The notes under the pieces: generated by a model
Told to the model about the DNA's origin: nothing
Databases searched by the model: none
What the model saw: the letters and a program-made list of their open reading frames with translations, nothing else
Translations under genes and position numbers: made by a program
Source: Muscardinus avellanarius
Taxonomy: Eukaryota > Chordata > Mammalia > Rodentia > Gliridae
Length of the DNA stretch: 64,000 nucleotides
NCBI GenBank assembly: GCA_963383645.1
Contig: OY726571.1
Coordinates: 78,842,476-78,906,475, forward strand
Direction: 5' to 3'
In this document: piece by piece, positions 58,337 to 64,000 of the stretch
Numbering within the stretch: position 1 is the stretch's first letter
Layout: each line of letters opens with the position of its first letter

Positions 58337-58580
58337 GAAAGAAGAATTTTTTTATTTTTTATTTGATTTTATTTTATTATTTTTGGTGGTACTGGGGTTC
58401 CTGGAAGCCCTTCTACTTCCATGCTACACTCTCAGACCTATTTTTATATATTTTTTTGAAACAGGGTCTCTTAAGCTAGCTCGGCTGGCTTTGAACCTGC
58501 GCGATCCTCCTGTCTCTGCCTCCCAAGCGCGGCGATTACAAGCATGCACCACCAAGCCCAGCTGAAAGAAGAATTTTTTT
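58337..58580 (-). mobile_element. Alternate-subfamily SINE, 17-bp target duplication
   Basis: Body about 58385-58563 with an AT-rich tail before it. GAAAGAAGAATTTTTTT flanks it at 58337-58353 and 58564-58580. Confidence 0.95.
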
Positions 58581-58619
58581 AAAAAGTAACATTAAGAGGT
58601 ATTGTATTTGTCTAGTTCT

Positions 58620-59000
58620 GTGTGTTAGTCAGATTTTCGCCACTATAACAAAATCTGGGATAATCAGCTTAAAAAGAGATAAGGTCTCTTTTGGTTCACA
58701 GTCTTGGAGATGAGAGCCCATGATCTCAATCAACATGACTGTTCCTGTTGATTTGGACTCGTGGTAGCTCATCTTGGCAGGAGCACATGATTGAACAAAT
58801 TACTCCATTCATAGCCAAAAATGAAAAAAAAAGGAGGGGTCCGGGTCCCACCATCCCCTTAGGTAGGAAACCCAATGACCTAAAGCCCTCCCATTAAGCC
58901 CTACCTCCTAAGATCTCCACCACCTCTCAATGTGGGCACCCTGGGGCCCAAGGCCTGAAACAAATAATTCTTGGGGGAACAGTCACGATGCAAACTATAG
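58620..59000 (+). repeat. Unnamed interspersed repeat, copy 2
   Basis: About 380 bp beginning TGTTAGTCAGATTTTCGCCA and ending with GCAAACTATAG. Its first 100 bp pairs with 29945-30050. The layout resembles LTR-like mammalian repeats. Confidence 0.55.
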
Positions 59001-61171
59001 AAATCTGGATCTTAATTTTGTTCAGAACCTTTACATTTTGTTTACATGTTAGTAAATTAGGCAGTTAAAAGCAGTCAAATTGTTTCTTAGGCTTTGAAGG
59101 CCTTAAGCAGTTGTTTGTGAAAGGATTAATAATTTCCACTTTTCAAACTCCTCAATGATCCAATGATGATTTAAAGATGACAACTTATTTTGAGTGCTCT
59201 GATTATAATTCTGTCATGTGCATAGTGATACAGTGACTGTCGGTGTCATTTGAGTATTTTAACCTTAAAAACTATGCACATCACTTTCCTCATGTGTGTA
59301 CGTGAGTGTGTGTTTTGAGGAGCGCATATATGTATGTGTATATCTTCTGAATGACTCAAATACTTGTAACGATCTCACTGCCTATTATAAATTTACCACA
59401 TGCAAAATATACTTCAATTCCTCATGGATGGCTTAAAATTTGTAGATGTGCCTCTGAGAATGATAGGCAGTACTTACATTATATGGGTTATTTCTAGCAA
59501 CGCAACTCAAAACAAACATTCCATAAAAATGCTACTATTGGAGCTTTACGTTACCCTGCAGAAAGGCCAAGGATGTGCAAATGGAAACAAGGCAGCTTTA
59601 GATGAACTAAACAAATTTTATACAAAATATATAAAAGATAATAAGGTCTAGATAGCATCATATTACTGAGGCCCATTTCTACTGATAATCATTTCTTCAA
59701 AGGTTAAATTAAAATGCACACCTACGGAATATTTGTGTGTTTTAAAAATTCATTAAAAGTAGCATATACCTTTCTCTCTGGCCAATTCCTTAATGAATAT
59801 ATTTGCATTTAATAATAGCATCCCACCTTTAGAGCTTTCCTGCGCATTTTTTTCTGCCTTTATTCTAAGCAGTCAGATTTCCAAGGTTAAGACCAAAGGC
59901 TTTGTACAAATGTCATGGGTTTGCCCTTGTTAAAAAAAAGAAAGAAAAAAAGAAACTCAAAGGTCTTTGTTTTGTCGTTTATTTCAATGTCCTTTCAAGC
60001 ATAAGCATTTTAATCATCCCTAATATAAAACCAAAAATGTTATTTTTGGAATATTGTAAAAATCTTTATCACTGATGTCTTTTTTCCAACAGATACATTT
60101 TAGCATAGTTCATATAAATGACATTACAACTGTTTTTCCTTCATTCTAACCCCACATGACAAGTTTTTATCTTAGGCCTTATCTTTTCAGAAAGGGTTAT
60201 GTGAGAATAAACTCTAAGACTTTGCATGAAGAAACATGCTTATACTTCAGAATGAATTGAATGTCACTGTATATTAAGAAGTTATATAGAATTATGTAGA
60301 AATCACTGTATAAAGAAAAGGACTTTTGAATTGCATTATTGGCTTCATTTCTGGCTTATTGGAGCAGTACCTATGTGATTATGACAAAACACGTATTACC
60401 AACTGGAATGAATATGTGATGTGATGGTTGGTGAACACTCCTGATTCTTCCCCATTCTTTCTGTTCAAGCCAGCTCTAGCTAGCAACTTCCAGTAATACC
60501 CCAGTCCTGCCAAGATGCCATGAAATAAAATAGTCCACTGCCCATTGCAAAGGTGTCCACTCTGCCCAGGATGGATTTGATGATACATTGAACAATGTTC
60601 AGAAAATGCTTTGAGTCCTCAGACCTCAAATTAGGTTGTCCTACAGAACTCTTATGTGGTTTGAGTTTCTTCACAGGGTGGAGGCTGGGTTCCCAAAGCA
60701 GCAAACCCAAGAAAACTAGGCAGAAACCAGACTGCCTTTGATTACTTAGCCTTGGAAGTCACCCAGCATTACATCTGTCATGGCCACCAGCACGCCTAGT
60801 GTTTGGAACAGAATATAGCACAACCCTGACTCGGAGTGGCATCACCATCATATTGTAAGAAAACATGGATTGGAGGATTCTGTCTGTCCATCTTGGACAA
60901 CATAATTTGCGACAATCATTGTGCTCTGGGGCTATAATGTTTATTCCCTAAATTCTCCAACAAATGACCTTTAATGTTTACCATCTAATTAACATCCTTC
61001 CTCAGTGAGAAGCACATTTTTTTATGTTCTACTTTAGGGTTTGCTGGTCAGTGATAGATTTCTCTTTTGCCTTCCCCATAGAGCTATTTATAAAACCATT
61101 TCTTGTAACCTTGGATATAAGTCATGCAAAGGAAAGAATATCAGATAATTATTTTATCTTTCCAGAATCTG
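59001..61171. other. Intergenic, mostly single-copy
   Basis: About 2.2 kb with no gene I can support. An 83-codon frame at 59400-59651 has no recognised relative. Confidence 0.5.
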
Positions 61172-61385
61172 GATCAAGGTCAGCAAACTTTTTCTTAAAG
61201 AGCCAGATAGTTAACATTTTGAGCTTTGTTAACCAAGAAACAAAAACCAGGAATATTAAGTATGTACTTACCAAATTACTTAAAACTTATTTTCAAAAAA
61301 TGTAAATACAATTGTTAGTTCATGGGTTATAAAAACAGCTGCTAGGTGGACTTTTGTTTATCAACTATAGTTTTGTAACCTTTGG
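61172..61385 (+). mobile_element. MER-type DNA transposon remnant (probably hAT)
   Basis: GTCAGCAAACTTTTTCTTAA followed by AGAGCCAGATAG, and a far end with AACTATAGTTTTGTAACC, match a common mammalian non-autonomous element. I am not sure of its exact name. Confidence 0.6.
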
Positions 61386-61697
61386 CCTAGAACATTAGTG
61401 GTACAAATAAAAAATTTTAAAGCCCATGAATCCATTTTTGTGTGGTTTTATGAATGTGTGGGTGTGTGTTGAAAATCTAAGTCTACATCTATAATGGAGA
61501 ATTCAGCTTAATACTTTTTAATTGAAAAGAGTTATTGTAGCATGGTTTGATGGGCTTTTCACAAAAATAGTCCAATCTGCTTAAGTTATAAAACTACTGT
61601 GGAAACAAATCCCTAGATACCCAGAACAGAAGGAAAAAAATGTTTTAAAATCCTTCCCCCTTTTTGAATGGATATGAGTCAGGTTCAAAGGTGGGAT

Positions 61698-61722
61698 TAT
61701 TCTCATTCTTTGTATTTCTTTC

Positions 61723-61801
<79 letters not shown>

Positions 61802-62012
61802 GTTTTAGAGATGGAGCCCAGAGACATTTTATCTCTGGGCTATACCCCCAACCCTATTTTTTATTCTTTGCAAACAGGGTCTCAGTGAGTTTCAAAGGGC
61901 CTCACTTAGTAGTTGAGGCTGTCTGAGAACTGTGATCTTCCTGTCTCAGTCTCCCAAGTGCTGGGATTACAAGTGTGTACCACCAAGCCCAGCTTCATTC
62001 TCTGTATTTCAA
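61698..62012 (-). mobile_element. B1-dID SINE with long (TTTC)n tail
   Basis: TTTC repeat at 61717-61801, body 61802-61994. TCATTCTTTGTATTTC before and TCATTCTCTGTATTTC after form a 16-bp duplication with one mismatch. Confidence 0.94.
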
Positions 62013-62141
62013 AATACATTACCATTGTTGTTCTCTGCATGTCTACTTCCATCTTGCTCTCATTATCTATCAGCTTTTATTCCCTTCTTCACTTCCTTTA
62101 CAGCCATTCTAATAAGTGTATTTGAATTTGCATTTGCCACT
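62013..62141. other. Short spacer between SINEs
   Basis: Nothing recognisable. Confidence 0.5.
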
Positions 62142-62310
62142 GTAAGCTATATATTGTTTTTTCTTTGGAGGCATTGGGGATGGAACCCAGGGGCATTGTA
62201 CCTCCAAGCTACAACCCTGGCCTCAGCTGTCTGCAAAACGTGACTCTCCGGTATCCGCCTCCCAAATGCTGGAATTACAAGTGTGCACCGCCACGCCCGG
62301 CGTAAGCTGT
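62142..62310 (-). mobile_element. Internally deleted SINE
   Basis: The right arm (GGGATGGAACCCAGGGGCAT) passes at about 62222 straight into the later part of the left arm (CTCAGCTGTCTGCAAAACGT). The linker and roughly 50 bp are missing. GTAAGCT flanks it at 62142-62148 and 62302-62308. Confidence 0.88.
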
Positions 62311-63339
62311 GAATTTTTGTTATGTTGGTACATATCTTTAATTTACCTTGAAGCTGTTTTCTCAGTCATTTGCATCTGATCTTTGTCTCTGTCCCCTTTC
62401 ATTCTAATTATATGTAGAAGATGCATGCATGTTGGGTGTGTAATTTAGTTTGCTGTTTCTAACTCCCACACAATTCTCCATTGGATATTCATATTTTACC
62501 TATCCTGTCTTCCAGATTCCAACCCAAATTTAAACAATACTGTTATAAATATTTTTGTATGTGTCTTCATGTGAAGAAGTGATAAAGCATTCTCTTAAGG
62601 AAATTGAGACTGCAGACCCAAAGACTGTTGTAACCAAATCAATGCTTTATAGATTCCCTTGAACTTCATAATTTCTTCCATACATATAGTGATAGCATCC
62701 TAAAAAAAAAGCTGTAAAGAAACAATGCAGAATGGGTACAATTAAGGGTGTAATTTTAGTTTATATTCTATAGGAAATAAACTTATTTTCTTCCATAGAT
62801 TTGATTGAGGTGATAATCACTAACTGAAATTAAGTATTATGGTACATCTTTTAATAGTTGCTCTGGAGACTATTAAATATACTAAAAAAATTTCCCAGGA
62901 TAGTTGAAATAATAATAATAATAATAATAATATAATTCTATTTCACATAAAATATAGGAGCTTTGTAACCGTATTAGGTCATCCTTATACTATATTTTGT
63001 TATAGGTATTACATGTATATATGTTATACAACTCATAAAACAATGCTGTAGTTTTTCTTTGAACAGTATATATTGTATAAAACCTATAAAACCTAAGAGA
63101 AAAAATAATATATATTTAATAGCATGTTTGGTGTTTTCCATTCCTTTTTAGAGGTACAATTTTACCTCTGTTATAATTTCCCATTATATTAAAAAATTAT
63201 GATATCTTATGGGTTTGCTTACAACAAATGCTCTTACTTAAAAAAAATTAAAATGTCTTTATTTCCAAGGAAGAATTTTTAGATATAAAAATGTTATACT
63301 TTTATTTGTAAATTTTTTTAAAATAAAAAATTTATATTT
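62311..63339. other. Intergenic, AT-rich
   Basis: (AAT)n run at 62908-62931. Possible old L1 sequence, not firm. No gene seen. Confidence 0.5.
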
Positions 63340-64000
63340 TTATTTTCTCAACTTTGAATATGATATTCCAATGTCTCCTGGTATTCATAACTTTTGATGG
63401 GAAATCAGTTGCTTCTTATATGTAATGCATTTTTTTTTCTTCTTGCTGCTTTGATACCTTTTTCTATGTTTTTGTTTGACTATTGTTTGTTTGCTTGTTT
63501 CTTTATTGTAGTACCTCACATTAAATCCAGGAGCATGCTACCTCTGAGCTATATCCACAGCCCTATTTTAGTTTTTACTTTGAAACAGGGTCTCACTAAG
63601 TTACTGAAGGTCTTGCTAACTTTCTGAGGCTGGAGTTCAAACCTGTGATCCTCCTGTATCAGCCTCTCTAGTACTGGGATTACAAGTACTTGCCACGGTG
63701 TTTAGCTGACTATTAGGTTCTTAGACATGCTTTAAAAAATGTATAGTGCTTGAGCTTCACTGAGATTATTATATCTGTGTATTTAGTATTTTTACAAATT
63801 CAGTAGCTTTTTATTATTTATTTGGATTTTTGGCCCATGTTCTTTTTTTTTTTTTTTTTGGCTGTTGTCCAGCAAATCCCTTTTAAAATTTTCTTCTTTG
63901 CTCTTCAGATTGGATAATTTCTTTTATTCTGTCTTCAGATTTTCAGATTTACTGATTATTTTGTCATCTCTTCTTTGCGACTACTCTTCCTCAGTGATTT
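63340..64000 (-). mobile_element. Old L1 (L1M-type), SINE inside, runs off window
   Basis: ATATGATATTCCAATGTCTC, GATGGGAAATCAGTTGCTTC and CTTGCTGCTTTGATACCTTT match antisense L1M. Similarity resumes after the SINE (63509-63711) and reaches the window end. Confidence 0.65.
63509..63711 (-). mobile_element. B1-dID SINE inside L1
   Basis: Right arm (AAATCCAGGAGCATGCTACC), linker and left arm ending GTGTTTAGCTG. Confidence 0.88.

Overview
The window is nuclear DNA from a mammal, and most likely from a squirrel-family rodent (Sciuridae). About thirty short retroposons have a 7SL/B1-like left arm joined to a tRNA-like ID right arm, the dimer known as B1-dID in squirrels and relatives. L1 3' ends, old MIR, L2 and MER5 elements, and long microsatellites make up much of the rest. 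There are no bacterial-type operons. Nearly all short open frames are repeat-derived or antisense shadows.

One complete protein-coding gene is present: prolactin (PRL), on the minus strand, from the promoter near 49.9 kb to the poly(A) signal at 35153-35158. Its five coding exons are 49684-49711, 42562-42737, 40291-40398, 37829-38008 and 35277-35468 (28, 176, 108, 180 and 192 nt). Together they give a 684-nt frame for a 227-residue precursor: a 28-residue signal peptide and a 199-residue hormone. All introns are GT-AG, all six cysteines are present and no disruption is visible. Upstream lie a TATA box and Pit-1-type elements in the usual pituitary-promoter order.

Regions. 1-35.1 kb: 3' flank of PRL, intergenic, with SINEs, L1 pieces, a MER5A-MER20 pair, large pyrimidine and CT tracts, and a well-preserved 255-bp solo LTR inside a SINE at 6540-6794. 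35.1-49.8 kb: PRL. Intron 1 holds a decayed class I (gammaretrovirus-like) endogenous provirus of about 4.7 kb, antisense to PRL, with paired LTRs, a tRNA-Phe-like primer site, broken gag and pol, and no recognisable env. Intron 2 holds an L1 3' end, intron 3 a MIR and a SINE with an expanded GAAA linker, intron 4 an L1 tail. 49.8-64 kb: 5' flank of PRL, with SINEs, L1 fragments (one carrying a nested SINE), MER5A, a MER-type DNA transposon remnant and old L1 sequence running off the end.

I found no CRISPR, tRNA or rRNA gene and no convincing second protein gene. The most notable points are the provirus filling PRL intron 1, a moved N-glycosylation sequon in the hormone, a long CA repeat just inside intron 1, the intact solo LTR, and a distinct SINE subfamily. 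Family names were assigned by eye, without database searches.
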